Shown here piece by piece: positions 27,996 through 35,408 of a DNA stretch of 35,408 nt. This DNA is from Prorocentrum cordatum (lineage: Eukaryota > Sar > Dinophyceae > Prorocentrales > Prorocentraceae). The notes beneath the pieces were generated by a model, which was given only the letters and a program-made list of their open reading frames with translations, made no database searches and was not told where the DNA came from. Both the position numbers and the translations under genes were made by a program. The stretch covers positions 1 through 35,408 of the forward strand of contig CAUYUJ010005001.1 of NCBI GenBank assembly GCA_963575745.1, written 5' to 3'. Within the stretch, counting starts at the first letter, position 1. Each line of letters begins with the position of its first letter.

Positions 27996-28123
27996 TCGGT
28001 GGTTTAAAGATGGGGTCCTGAGGGATGGGATTCTGAGGACGCCTCAAACAATGCAAAACCACCCTTGGATCTCTTCCCATCCTTAGGGCCCCACCCCTCA
28101 GGACCCCATCTTTCATCCACCGA
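27996..28123. mobile_element. Foldback element E (128 bp)
   Basis: Arms 27996-28039 and 28080-28123 are reverse complements at 37 of 44 positions, including AAAGATGGGGTCCTGAGGG. The loop of about 40 bp contains CAAAACCACCCTTGG. GCAT(T/C) flanks both sides (27991, 28124), a possible short target duplication. Single copy here, no coding. Confidence 0.72.
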
Positions 28124-28325
28124 GCATCTCCACTGCCTTTGCCATCTGCCAACATGCGCCCTCCCTCGGCCGCGCTGCCGTTGACGACCTCCGCACACGC
28201 GCGCCGCCTCCTGCACCTCCCGCGCGCCCTTCGGACCGGGACGCACGGGGCCCCGCTGCCATGACCGCAGCCTGCGCGGTGGTCCGATCCGCCGTGCTGG
28301 GCGTGCCGCGCTCCTGGGCTCCCAG
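28124..28325. other. GC-rich segment interrupted by a family C element; possible coding remnant
   Basis: ATG at 28261 opens MTAACAVVRSAVLGVPRSWAP with GC-rich third positions, reaching the element at 28326. The element plus one duplication is 201 bp (67 codons), so the plus frame continues on the far side (28534 on). No family recognised. Confidence 0.25.
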
Positions 28326-28533
28326 AGGCTGGCCTTATGTCGGGCGTGTCCCCCTACAGGGGGAATTTAGACGAACAATAAAAAAATACCACAAACATGC
28401 CCCCAAAAGGTCAGAAAATACTAAAAAATAGTCCCCAGAGTATTTTGGGACTACTTTTGTTGCTATTTTGGGGGTACTTTTTATTTTTCGTCGAAAATCC
28501 CTATGTAGGGGGACAGGCCCGACTTCAGGCTGG
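28326..28533. mobile_element. Inverted-repeat element family C, copy 2, 7-bp target duplication
   Basis: AGGCTGG on both sides (28326-28332, 28527-28533). Ends pair over GTCGGGCGTGTCCCCCTACA against the complement of TGTAGGGGGACAGGCCCGAC (19/20). Pairing continues inward through GACGAACAATAAAAA / TTTTTATTTTTCGTC, so nearly the whole 194-bp element folds on itself. If spliced at the duplication: AGAG|GCTGG...CTTCAG|GCTGG, a 201-bp GC-AG intron. Confidence 0.88.
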
Positions 28534-28740
28534 GCGTCCCCGTCACGCTCTTCCTCGCCACGGGCTGCCGGCGGCCCCGCCGGGGTCTCCGCCAGCCTCT
28601 CGAGCTCGGGCCGCTCTCCTGGGGAGCCCGGCGGGGCCCCCGCCGAGGCCGCTCCGCAGAAGGGGGGCGGCAGGGCTGCGCGGTCCTGGAGGGCCGCGCA
28701 GCCGTGCGTGCGGCCCTTGCCCTCGCCTTTGTTTTCAATT
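28534..28740. other. GC3-rich segment open on both strands
   Basis: A minus frame (28712-28534, including FCGAASAGAPPGSPGERPEL and ERLAETPAGPPAARGEEERDG) and a plus frame (VSASLSSSGRSPGEPGGAPA) are both open and GC3-rich. Coding on one strand is plausible, but which one is not decidable and no family is recognised. Confidence 0.25.
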
Positions 28741-28880
28741 GGTGCTCCCTCCCCCTCCTCCTCCTCCTCCTCCTCCTCCTCCCCCTCCTCCTCCTCCTCC
28801 TCCTCCTCCTCCTCCTCCTCCTCCTCCTCCTCCTCCTCCTCCTCCTCCTCCTCCTCCTCCTCCTCCTCCTCTCTCCCCAT
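28741..28880 (+). repeat. (CCT)n microsatellite
   Basis: Around 38 CCT units with two CCC interruptions. It is followed by CCCCGCTCGATCCCGTACTTGACCTGCAG (to 28918), a good acceptor layout, but three plus frames and one minus frame (LVGIAGAVRWSCIPRPAEAP) are open after it. Confidence 0.95.
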
Positions 28881-29920
28881 CCCCTTCCTCCCCCGCTCGA
28901 TCCCGTACTTGACCTGCAGGGGCGGGAGGCCGCCCTTGCAGCGCGCCTGCCCCCCCGCGCGTGGCGCCTCCGCGGGGCGCGGGATGCAGCTCCACCGCAC
29001 AGCACCAGCGATCCCCACGAGGCCTGCGATTGAAGGCACGCCAGGCCCAGAGAGGCCCAGAGATTTTTCGCCTGTCCTCCCCCGAAGATTCCCTGTCCGC
29101 TGGCATGGCGCCCATTCTTGCCCCAGTTGCGTGAGCTGCTGCTGGGGCGGCCTAGCCCGTGCGTTCGCCCGTGCTTGAGCCCTCCGACCCGAGCGCCGCG
29201 AAAAAAAAGAGATCCTACGCTCTGACAAACTCAAGGCGCAGATTTGTCACACAATCTTCGGCCTCTGGGGGGCCCTCGCCGGGCCCCGCGGGACTGTCAA
29301 AACACGGCCCAGGATGCGCAAAGCCGGTCCCCGGGGAGTGGGTCGAGATGTCCAGGGATCCCGCATTGAACAAATCTCGACGTCGGATCTCCCTTGGGGG
29401 TTTTCTGAGCGCGACCCCGCAGTTTTCGGACTCGCGCCTTGGCACGTGGCTTTCGCTGCTGCGGCGGTGCGTGCGCACAGCATGGAGAGGGGGTGGAGAC
29501 AGGCCAGCCAGAGTGGACTCAGCCTGAGCCGCATGTTGCTTCAGCCAGAGTGGGCTCAGACCAGCCAGAGCCACTGGTTGCTTCAGAATGGACTCAGCCC
29601 GAATAGGAGAACGAACGAGACTCCTTCCGTTCTACGTTGGCCATACAAGAAGCGCGAGCTTGTTGCGTCGTGAAAAACCACCGTGCGAGGCCTCAAGGAA
29701 TTACGAAATAACGCCTGGCTGGCGCAGCCGCAACACGAGGGGCGTGAAGAGATTGAACAAGACCGTGGGCCCGCAAGGGCACAGAGCATGCGCCAGCCAG
29801 GCATTGAAGTCCCTCGAACCTCCCTCCAACCTCCCTTCTCCCTCCTCGCCCCAACCCCCTGGCGCCATTGCTCTTTTGCAGCGTGGAGCCCCTCCCTCCC
29901 CCCTCCTCTTCCTCTCCTCC
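28881..29920. other. Unassigned GC-rich DNA; ~40-bp tandem repeat at 29500-29602
   Basis: 29508-29602 has CCAGAGTGG(A/G)CTCAG and TTGCTTCAG repeated at 37-43 bp. Elsewhere competing GC-rich frames, no motif. A (GTTGC)GTGAGC donor-like site at 29130 could close an exon starting at 28919, but the frame is undecided. Confidence 0.3.
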
Positions 29921-29995
29921 TCCCTCCCTCTCCTCCCCTGCCCTGCCCTCCTCCCTCCCCTCCCCTCCTTTCCTGCTTCCTCCTCCTCCTCCTCC

Positions 29996-30027
<32 letters not shown>

Positions 30028-30055
30028 CTCCTCCCTGTCCCTCCCTGCCCCTCCT
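29921..30055 (+). repeat. Pyrimidine tract with (CTC)n
   Basis: CT-only sequence with pure CTC runs near 29982-30010 and CTTCCTCCTC interruptions. It is followed by GGCCCACCGCGAG and a GC3-rich plus frame (HREVPLCRASELQGLDDEEA, 30072-30131), a possible exon. The minus strand there is also open. Confidence 0.9.
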
Positions 30056-30193
30056 CGGCCCCCCCCTGGCCCACCGCGAGGTGCCGCTGTGCCGCGCCTC
30101 CGAGTTGCAGGGCCTGGACGACGAGGAGGCCCCCCGCCGCCCCCCCCGTCGGGGGGCCGCCGCGCGCCCCGCGGCCGTCCGGGGGGGCAGCGC

Positions 30194-30217
30194 CAGGGTC
30201 AGGGTCAGGGTCAGGGG
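30194..30217 (+). repeat. (GGGTCA)n hexanucleotide repeat
   Basis: Four GGGTCA units, then GGGG. Short G-tract repeat. Confidence 0.9.
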
Positions 30218-30254
30218 CAACGCTTTTTTGGGGGGCGGGGGATAGGCTCAGAGA

Positions 30255-30308
30255 GGGAGGAGGAGGAGGAGGAGGAGGAGGAGATGAGGAGGAGGAGGAG
30301 GAGGAGGA
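30255..30308 (+). repeat. (GGA)n microsatellite at the edge of the gap
   Basis: GGA/GAG repeat that runs into the assembly gap; its true length is unknown. Confidence 0.95.
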
Positions 30309-30408
30309 NNNNNNNNNNNNNNNNNNNNNNNNNNNNNNNNNNNNNNNNNNNNNNNNNNNNNNNNNNNNNNNNNNNNNNNNNNNNNNNNNNNNNNNNNNNN
30401 NNNNNNNN
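30309..30408. other. Assembly gap (100 N)
   Basis: Exactly 100 N, the usual placeholder for a gap of unknown size. It probably marks a collapsed (GGA)n repeat. Open frames crossing it are meaningless. Confidence 0.99.
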
Positions 30409-30846
30409 AAAAACAGCCCGGGATGAAAATGTGGCCTTGGGCAAGAAGGGTCGGAACTGTTGGGGGCCCCGCATGGGAGACAATCAGGCCACAAGATCTT
30501 TGGGACCCAGGTCTTTGCCAGATCCAGCGGGGAAAACGAAGACTGAAAAACGTCTCGGCCCACGGCTGTACCCCGCATTTGCGAGGTCCTGGCCTCGCAA
30601 ACGGGATCTGACCGGCCCGATTGGGCGTCCTCCGCCATGAAAGAAAGCGAGTTCGCCCTCTTCGTGGGTGTTCGTGGCCTGTCGCCGGCTGTTGAAGGTT
30701 CCCTCGCCTCGCCATCCTCGCCGACAGCTGCGCCTCACCGAGAGCGTTCCAGGGGTCGTCCCGGACGGCCGCCAGAGACCCGAGTTTGATTGACCCGAGA
30801 ACCAATGTCGTCATGAAGGAACGGGTTGCTGAGGGAGAGGGGTTCT
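30409..30846. other. No gene recognised
   Basis: Mixed unique DNA. Open frames on both strands, no motif. Confidence 0.45.
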
Positions 30847-31057
30847 GTCGGGTACAGCCAGGACCCCGGGTAAGGGGACCCGGTTAGTGGTAGGGCCCCG
30901 GAGCCCCTGAATTGACCAGAATCACTAAACCAAGTCTGGCGTGGCTGGTGTTTTTTCGGGTTACGGCAGTTCCGGTTCGTGGAACGGGGCGGGGGGGCTT
31001 CCCCCAGTGCACATCATTAAACCAGGTTCCACTGAATCCAGTTCTGCCAACGCCCGA
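30847..31057 (+). repeat. 211-bp dispersed repeat, copy 2
   Basis: Second copy of 153-364, same orientation, no large indels. Confidence 0.85.
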
Positions 31058-31300
31058 TTCTGGAATTGTGTCTCTTCGCTACTTTCGGCTTCTTACCCGG
31101 GCCAAGGACCGTCGAGGAAGTTCTCGGGATGAACCGTTGGCCCTCAGGAAAGCCCCCGGGGTCTAAAGCCCGTTTCCTCAGCACCCTTTCGTTGTCACGC
31201 CAGGGGAGGCGAGGTTCGCGGCCGGAGGTTTCTTTTCAGCGCTTCTGAGCGTCGAGGCTCGCGGGACGAGTGCCAAGGTTGGCGGGACGAGTGTGTTTCG
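31058..31300. other. No gene recognised
   Basis: Unique DNA between two dispersed repeats, with a GCGGGACGAGTG pair at 31261 and 31282. Nothing coding recognised. Confidence 0.5.
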
Positions 31301-31433
31301 GGAGGGAAACAAAAGCACAGACACAAGTAACCGTCGATTCCCCAGAGAACATGGGAACAGATGGGAAGTGTGGGGGGGGAGGAAGACGAAAATCCAAAAC
31401 ATATCAAAAATATAGGGAGTCCTGGGATTTGCG

Positions 31434-31498
<65 letters not shown>

Positions 31499-31505
31499 GG
31501 GCCCT
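31301..31505. mobile_element. Inverted-repeat element family D, copy 2, with (TA)n(TG)n expansion
   Basis: Begins GGGAGGGAAACAAAAGCACAG and has the family's GTCGATTCCCCAGA and GGGGGGAGGAAGACGAAAATCC blocks. Where the other copies have TTGTGTCTATTTATTTGTGT, this one has about 13 TA and 18 TG units (31433-31494), then CCCTGGGCCC. The microsatellite has grown from the element's right end. Confidence 0.75.
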
Positions 31506-31655
31506 GGTAGTGTTGAGAATGAGGTCTTGGAGCGTTCTTGGTCATCCGTGGGCCTCCCGGAGCGCCCCCGTCGCGCCGCGGCGGGGTCCGCCCCGCTGTT
31601 CTGGCCAGCGCGGGCCCCTCGGACAGGTTCGGGGGTCGGCCGTGCACCATTGGAC

Positions 31656-31824
31656 CAGTAAGTTTACGTCGGGCACGTTCCCTTTTTATCGTCAAAGCAA
31701 TAGTCTGGGGACGATGTGTTTAATGTATGTTTGAAGATGTTTTTGGTGTTTGAGCCTTTGTTGAGTATGTTTGATTTCTCGCCCAGAACCGCCTGTGGGG
31801 GGACACGCCCGACCTAACAGTAGG
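31656..31824. mobile_element. Inverted-repeat element family C, copy 3, 7-bp target duplication
   Basis: CAGTAAG (31656-31662) and CAGTAGG (31818-31824) flank the element; one mismatch. Inverted ends TTTACGTCGGGCACGTTCC and GGGGGGACACGCCCGACCTAA. The left junction reads CCA|GTAAGT, a perfect 5' splice-site consensus, and the right junction reads CCTAACAG, so this copy could be a GT-AG intron. The interior is T-rich with no coding capacity. Confidence 0.78.
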
Positions 31825-31845
31825 TCGGCCATGCCGTGGAATCCC

Positions 31846-31915
31846 ATGCCAAGAAAAAACACCCTGCTTGCATGCAGGGCGCCCTGGGCCTCTTGGGTTT
31901 CGATGTGTGTGTATA

Positions 31916-31956
<41 letters not shown>

Positions 31957-32000
31957 ACGTTGATATTGATATGGAGCGCGCGACGCTCCCGCATCAAAAA
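31846..32000 (+). repeat. Dispersed repeat (CCATGCCAAGA...GCGCGACGCTCCC), copy 2, with (TG)n(TA)n
   Basis: Matches 19567-19675 at both ends. The middle is replaced or extended by TG/TA repeats at 31904-31954. Adjacent to family C copy 3. Confidence 0.75.
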
Positions 32001-32007
32001 CAACTCC

Positions 32008-32165
32008 ACCTCCTCCTCCTCCTCCTTCTCATCCTCCTAATGCTCCTCCTACGTGCTTGCTCCTCCTCCTCCTCCTCCTCCTCCTCCTCCTTCTCATCCT
32101 CCTAATGCTTTTCCTACGTGCTTGCTCCTCCTCCTCCTCCTCCTCCTCCTCCTCCTCCTCCTCCA
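32008..32165 (+). repeat. (CTC)n with 65-bp tandem duplication
   Basis: CCTTCTCATCCTCCTAATGC and CTACGTGCTTGCTCCTCC occur at 32024 and again at 32089, so the microsatellite and its unique linker were duplicated together. The last tract ends CTCCTCCAG|CAATGG, acceptor-like, but what follows is CCTGG minisatellite and not a clear exon. Confidence 0.9.
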
Positions 32166-33290
32166 GCAATGGACGCCCTGGGCTCGTGGAAGTTCTCCTG
32201 TGGAAGGTCTCTTGTGGTCGGGCTCCTCCCGAGAGGGGCACGGGGCCTGGAGGAGCGGGGGTCCCTGGAGAACTCCTGCTCCCCTTCTTTTCCGTGCTCC
32301 CCGGGGTGCCCCCCCCCCTGGGCACCCTGGCGGTGATAAGAAACTGTGGACGCACAGTCCCAGACATCCTGGCGTCTCGAAGGAATCGAGGCGGAGGTTC
32401 TCCATCGTTTTCGGCTTCTCGGGGCCCTTGCTGGGCCTCGGGACCGTCAACAGAAGCGACTCGGGGTGAGAAACCGGTCCCAGGGAAGTGGTCGAGAGGT
32501 CGGGGGCCCGTGTCTCGAAAAGATCGAGACGCCCGATGCTTGGGGTTGGAAGGAGCGGGGTCCTGGAGCCCCTGCTCGCCGCCTCTGTGCTCTTGGGGCC
32601 CTTCTTGGGCAGCCTGGTTGTGAAAAAGGCTTGAGATGCAAAGCTGAGCTCAAGAAAAGCCTTGGGGCTCCTGGGGCCCCAGCCGGCGACGGCGCCGCCA
32701 GGGGGGGGGATCCCCCCCCCCCCTCCCTGGAGGTTCGGGGAGGGGGGTGAGGGGTGGAGAGTCCCACTGGTTCTGTTCGACGGCGCCGCATGTTCCGGGG
32801 GGGGGGGCGGCTCCCCCGGTTCAGACGCGCCGCCGAATGCTCCCAAGGCAAGCTCCCGTCAAACGCGCTCCCTCCAAGAACAGCCATGGGGTTGAGGACC
32901 CCAGCCCCAGTGGGCCGGGGCCATTGCGCCACCAGCCTAACCGCCCCCACCCGATGTGGGGATAGATGCCGCGAAACACGACGAAGGCTTTTCGGGTTGG
33001 GGGAAGGAGAAGAGACACCAACACCACCAGGGGGCCACCTCCAGCGAAGAGGTCCACGATGCCTCCCCGAGCTGGGGATAGGGGATGTCTCGAGCGAGAG
33101 GAGGGACCACACCACTAGGGGAACCCCTCCCTGGCTCCTCCCGCTGGTGGTCCCTGGTGGTGTTGGAGTCGGTTTTCCGAGTTCCTACCAAGGGGGGTAT
33201 GTCGGACAGCCAGGCTATGGCGTTTCAAGTAAGGAAGCGGACAGTTCAGCGCGATGTTGACAAGTGGTGGCCTTCGGCCCACCCCGCCAC
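32166..33290. other. No gene recognised; diverged CCTGG/CTTGG words
   Basis: GC-rich, with GGAGAACTCC, TTCTTGGGCAGCC and CTTGGGGCTCCTGGGGCCCC words related to the CTTGG minisatellite to about 32690, and G-runs at 32702 and 32799. Frames compete on both strands; no motif. Confidence 0.4.
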
Positions 33291-33395
33291 CGCCCCTGGG
33301 TCTTGGCCCAACAGGCCTCCAAGAGGCCTCTTGGAGGCCTGTTTGGGGCCTGTTGGGGGTCTCCTCGGGACCCCTTGCGGGCTCCTGGGGTTTCT
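33291..33395 (+). repeat. CTTGG minisatellite
   Basis: TCTTGGCCCAACAGGCCTCC, then AAGAGGCCTCTTGGAGGCC and TGTTGGGGGTCTCC units. It includes a GGCCTCCAAGAGGCC palindrome. Confidence 0.75.
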
Positions 33396-33503
33396 CTTAC
33401 GGTTCAACGGCGCTGACACAGATACGTTCGATCGGAGCGATGCCAGCGCTTCCATCAGGGTTCTAATCGGAGCTCTAATCCAGAGGTCCGGTTGGTCCCT
33501 CCC

Positions 33504-33534
<31 letters not shown>

Positions 33535-33557
33535 CTTCTTCTTCTTCTTCTTCTTCC
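33504..33557 (+). repeat. (TTC)n microsatellite, candidate polypyrimidine tract
   Basis: About 17 perfect TTC units. The tract ends 18 bp before the CCCAG at 33571-33575. Confidence 0.97.
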
Positions 33558-33575
33558 GGCGCTGCCGGCGCCCAG

Positions 33576-33632
33576 GCACCTGTTCCACGCAGAGTGCCTG
33601 GACCCGTGGGTCGAGGCCCCCGGCCCCGGCTG
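33576..33632 (+). CDS. Candidate exon: second half of a RING-H2 zinc finger
   Basis: After (TTC)n and GGCGCTGCCGGCGCCCAG, an exon entering with one base (G|CAC) reads HLFHAECLDPWVEAPGPG. H-x-F-H-x-x-C-L-D-P-W is the zinc-binding core of RING-H2 ubiquitin ligases (ligands 4-6 plus the E2-contact tryptophan). The residue before the first His would be split by the intron, as in LPC-x-HxFH. The final CPxCR pair is absent from the next codons (WCLRPR has one Cys), so either an intron starts here (G|GTGTCT at 33633, or TGG|GTCGAG earlier) or the gene is broken. The first half of the finger (CxxC) is not found upstream in this window. The 3' boundary given is the later donor. Confidence 0.42.
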
Positions 33633-33689
33633 GTGTCTTCGGCCGCGCGCCTCCTTGCACTCGGCCGCTGCGGGGCAGGGAAGGGTCAG

Positions 33690-33850
33690 GAGGGGAAAAA
33701 ACACACAGACACAATGAGTTATCGATTCCAAGGAAAAGATGCGAAACTATGGGAAGTGGGGGGGAAGACGAACATCCAGAAAATATAGGAAAATATAGGG
33801 GAATCCGGTCAATTGTGTCTATTTATTTGTGTGTCCCAGGGCCCCTTGAA
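33690..33850. mobile_element. Inverted-repeat element family D, copy 3
   Basis: Best-preserved copy: AGGGGAAAAAACACACAGAC at the left, GGAAGTGGGGGGGAAGACGA interior, TTGTGTCTATTTATTTGTGTG then TCCCAGGGCCCCTT at the right. The ends are loosely complementary (ACACACAGACACAA against TTGTGTCT...TGTGTG). Confidence 0.78.
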
Positions 33851-33894
33851 AGAGGGAGCAGCAGCAGTAGGATCCGACATGCTCCGATTTGGTC

Positions 33895-34010
33895 TCGGGG
33901 ATCTCCCGGGACTCTTCGAGGACTCCCGAGGTTCTTTTCAGGATTTCCCAGGATTCTTCGAGCTTCCCGGTGTCCTGCGGGTTCTTCCAGGATCTCCCAA
34001 GGCTTCGGAG
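33895..34010 (+). repeat. TCCCGGGACTCTTCGAGG degenerate minisatellite
   Basis: About five ~20-bp units (TCTCCCGGGACTCTTCGAGG, TTTCCCAGGATTCTTCGAGC, CTTCCAGGATCTCCCAAGG). Confidence 0.7.
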
Positions 34011-35040
34011 GCCCCCCGCCGTGCTGAGATCCGGGGGGGGGAGAGCTCCCCAATCGGCGGACCAGCGCCGGCAGGGAGCAGACGGAGTTGCAAAAGCCTG
34101 GGCTCGTATTCCGCAGTCCGTCCCCAGCGGGAGGAGGAGCAGCAGGAGAGAGAGAGAGAGAGGAGGTCGACGACGGCCGCGAGACTACGAGAAGAGAGGC
34201 TGCAGGCTTGAGGGTGAGGGAGGAGGAGATTGGAGGAGGAAGCAGGAGACGGAGGTGGCAGAGGAGGCGGCTCTGGCTCCTGTGTGCCGAGCTTGCCGAG
34301 TCCTGCCCAGGAAAACCGACCAGGGAGGGTGCGAGGGCAAGGCAGCAGACGCATGGAGAGGGGAACGCGGATAGCTTCGAACCTGCCGCGCCGAAGACCG
34401 CGCGCAGAGCGTTCCGCGAGATCCCGACTGCGCTAGCCGACGAGAGTGCCCATCGAGCAAACCATCGAAGGTGTGGCACATGTGGCTGACAGCGAAGCAG
34501 TTTGGCGCGTACTGCCAGCCTTGGCAAGAGAGGTGCGAGCGCCGAGGGGCACCGTTCGATGTGGCAGGACCGGAGCGCCTCGGCGGAGGGATCAGCAAGG
34601 AACGCCCTTCACAACGAGGGCTCGGCGTCTTTGCGCCGCGGATCCCCACTTCCGTCACGCACTCGGGGACAGTGTGATGTAGTTTCTTCCCGTCAATTTG
34701 GCTCAGTTCTCGTTGGTGCAGCCGATGCTTATGATGTGTGTCGTTCGTTTTCTGTTTGTCCATCGCTGTGTGTACATACGTTCTTGGGTCCGCGCGTGCG
34801 TGCGTGCATGCGTGTGACTCCAGAAGTTGGTGTGTGGAACAGATGCGTCCATATGGTATATCCGAACGAGCGGTCGTGTGTCATCATGGCGATTTCGTTC
34901 TCATTGGTTTGGGTCTTTTCGGTGGAGGGCAGCATCGTGGTCCAGAGGGTGGCAGCCACTGTATTCTTCTCTTGTTTAGCATTACCCACGCTTGCACTGG
35001 ACGCAATGGTGATTCGCTTGCCCGTTGCATCCGCAGGGCC
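34011..35040. other. Unassigned DNA with a short plus-strand ORF (34480-34677)
   Basis: GA-rich at 34141-34170. ATG at 34480 opens 65 codons (MWLTAKQFGAYCQPWQERCE, then RRGAPFDVAGPERLGGGISK) to a TGA; composition is protein-like and not repetitive. A second plus frame is also open. No family recognised; it might be the end of a decayed gene. 34680-35040 has nothing recognised. Confidence 0.25.
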
Positions 35041-35061
35041 GTCCCATGCACTACCCTAAGC

Positions 35062-35165
35062 ATGGAAGGGGGGGGGGAAAGGGGGTAGGGGGGCGAAAGC
35101 CTGGCGGAATGACAAGAACACGCACAGAGAGAACGAGAGACAGAGATAGAGAGAGAGAGAGAGTA
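35062..35165 (+). repeat. G-rich run and (GA)n microsatellite
   Basis: G runs at 35065-35092, then GAGA repeats at 35126-35163 with ACAG and AT interruptions. Confidence 0.9.
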
Positions 35166-35408
35166 TGGCGGGGGAGCACGGGGTCATTATTATGATCGAG
35201 AAATAGGGATGGGAATGACTTGCCTTGCCATCCTTCCCTCTCCATCGCAATCCGGGGCCACCTCCAGAGGATGTTGCGCAGCTGGGACCACCTCCGGGGA
35301 CCTGGTTTGACCCAGTGGATTCGGCCTCAGCACCCCGGCGTCGCCTCTTGCGGCATCCCCTGCGGTGGCAACCATTAGATCCTGGCGTCTCATTTTCTTC
35401 GAGCTAGG
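35166..35408. other. Nothing recognised
   Basis: Unique DNA to the window end, with a GACCACCTCC pair (35260, 35287). Confidence 0.5.

Noticed and set aside
29583-30640. About 350-codon ORFs on both strands across the N gap
   Set aside because: Frames run through 100 undetermined bases and GGA/CTC repeats.

Overview
The window is nuclear DNA from a dinoflagellate. The decisive evidence is a full 22-nt copy of the dinoflagellate trans-spliced leader (9188-9209) fused to the 5' end of an intronless 435-codon gene. The gene encodes a protein type common in dinoflagellates: cysteine-rich domain, Pro/Thr linker, then a GDPHL/RFDL von Willebrand D-like domain. The rest fits a large dinoflagellate genome: very low gene density, GC-rich sequence, many micro- and minisatellites, and small dispersed inverted-repeat elements. 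The species cannot be named from the sequence. A 100-N run (30309-30408) is an assembly gap.

Layout. 0-3 kb: a purine/pyrimidine microsatellite, one copy of a 211-bp dispersed repeat, a probable LINE C-terminal remnant, an 86-bp tandem duplication and a foldback element. 3.0-4.1 kb: a 99/76-bp satellite, which returns in the opposite orientation at 27.2-27.9 kb. 4.2-8.1 kb: (GAC)n, degenerate minisatellites, a 27-G run and (GAT)n/(GAG)n. 8.3-10.5 kb: an inverted-repeat element with a 7-bp target duplication, then the SL-tagged gene. 10.5-25 kb: almost wholly repeats, notably a CTTGG-rich minisatellite that forms a higher-order repeat at 23.0-24.2 kb, and a 59-bp-arm hairpin at 20.0 kb. 25.6-26.3 kb: two phase-compatible candidate exons with good splice signals. 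26.4-31.9 kb: three copies of one inverted-repeat element with 7-8-bp target duplications. 33.5 kb: a (TTC)n tract directly before a candidate exon encoding half of a RING-H2 finger.

Only the 9.2-10.5 kb gene is confident. The candidate exons rest on open frame, GC-rich third positions, pyrimidine tract + CAG acceptor, and one recognisable motif. Most long open frames here are microsatellites or satellites read as codons. The genes do not form a pathway or operon. The unifying theme is genome remodelling: mRNA retroposition (SL relict), small terminal-inverted-repeat elements whose duplications carry AG|G splice-like signals (introner-like), and tandem repeats, some standing where an intron's polypyrimidine tract would be.
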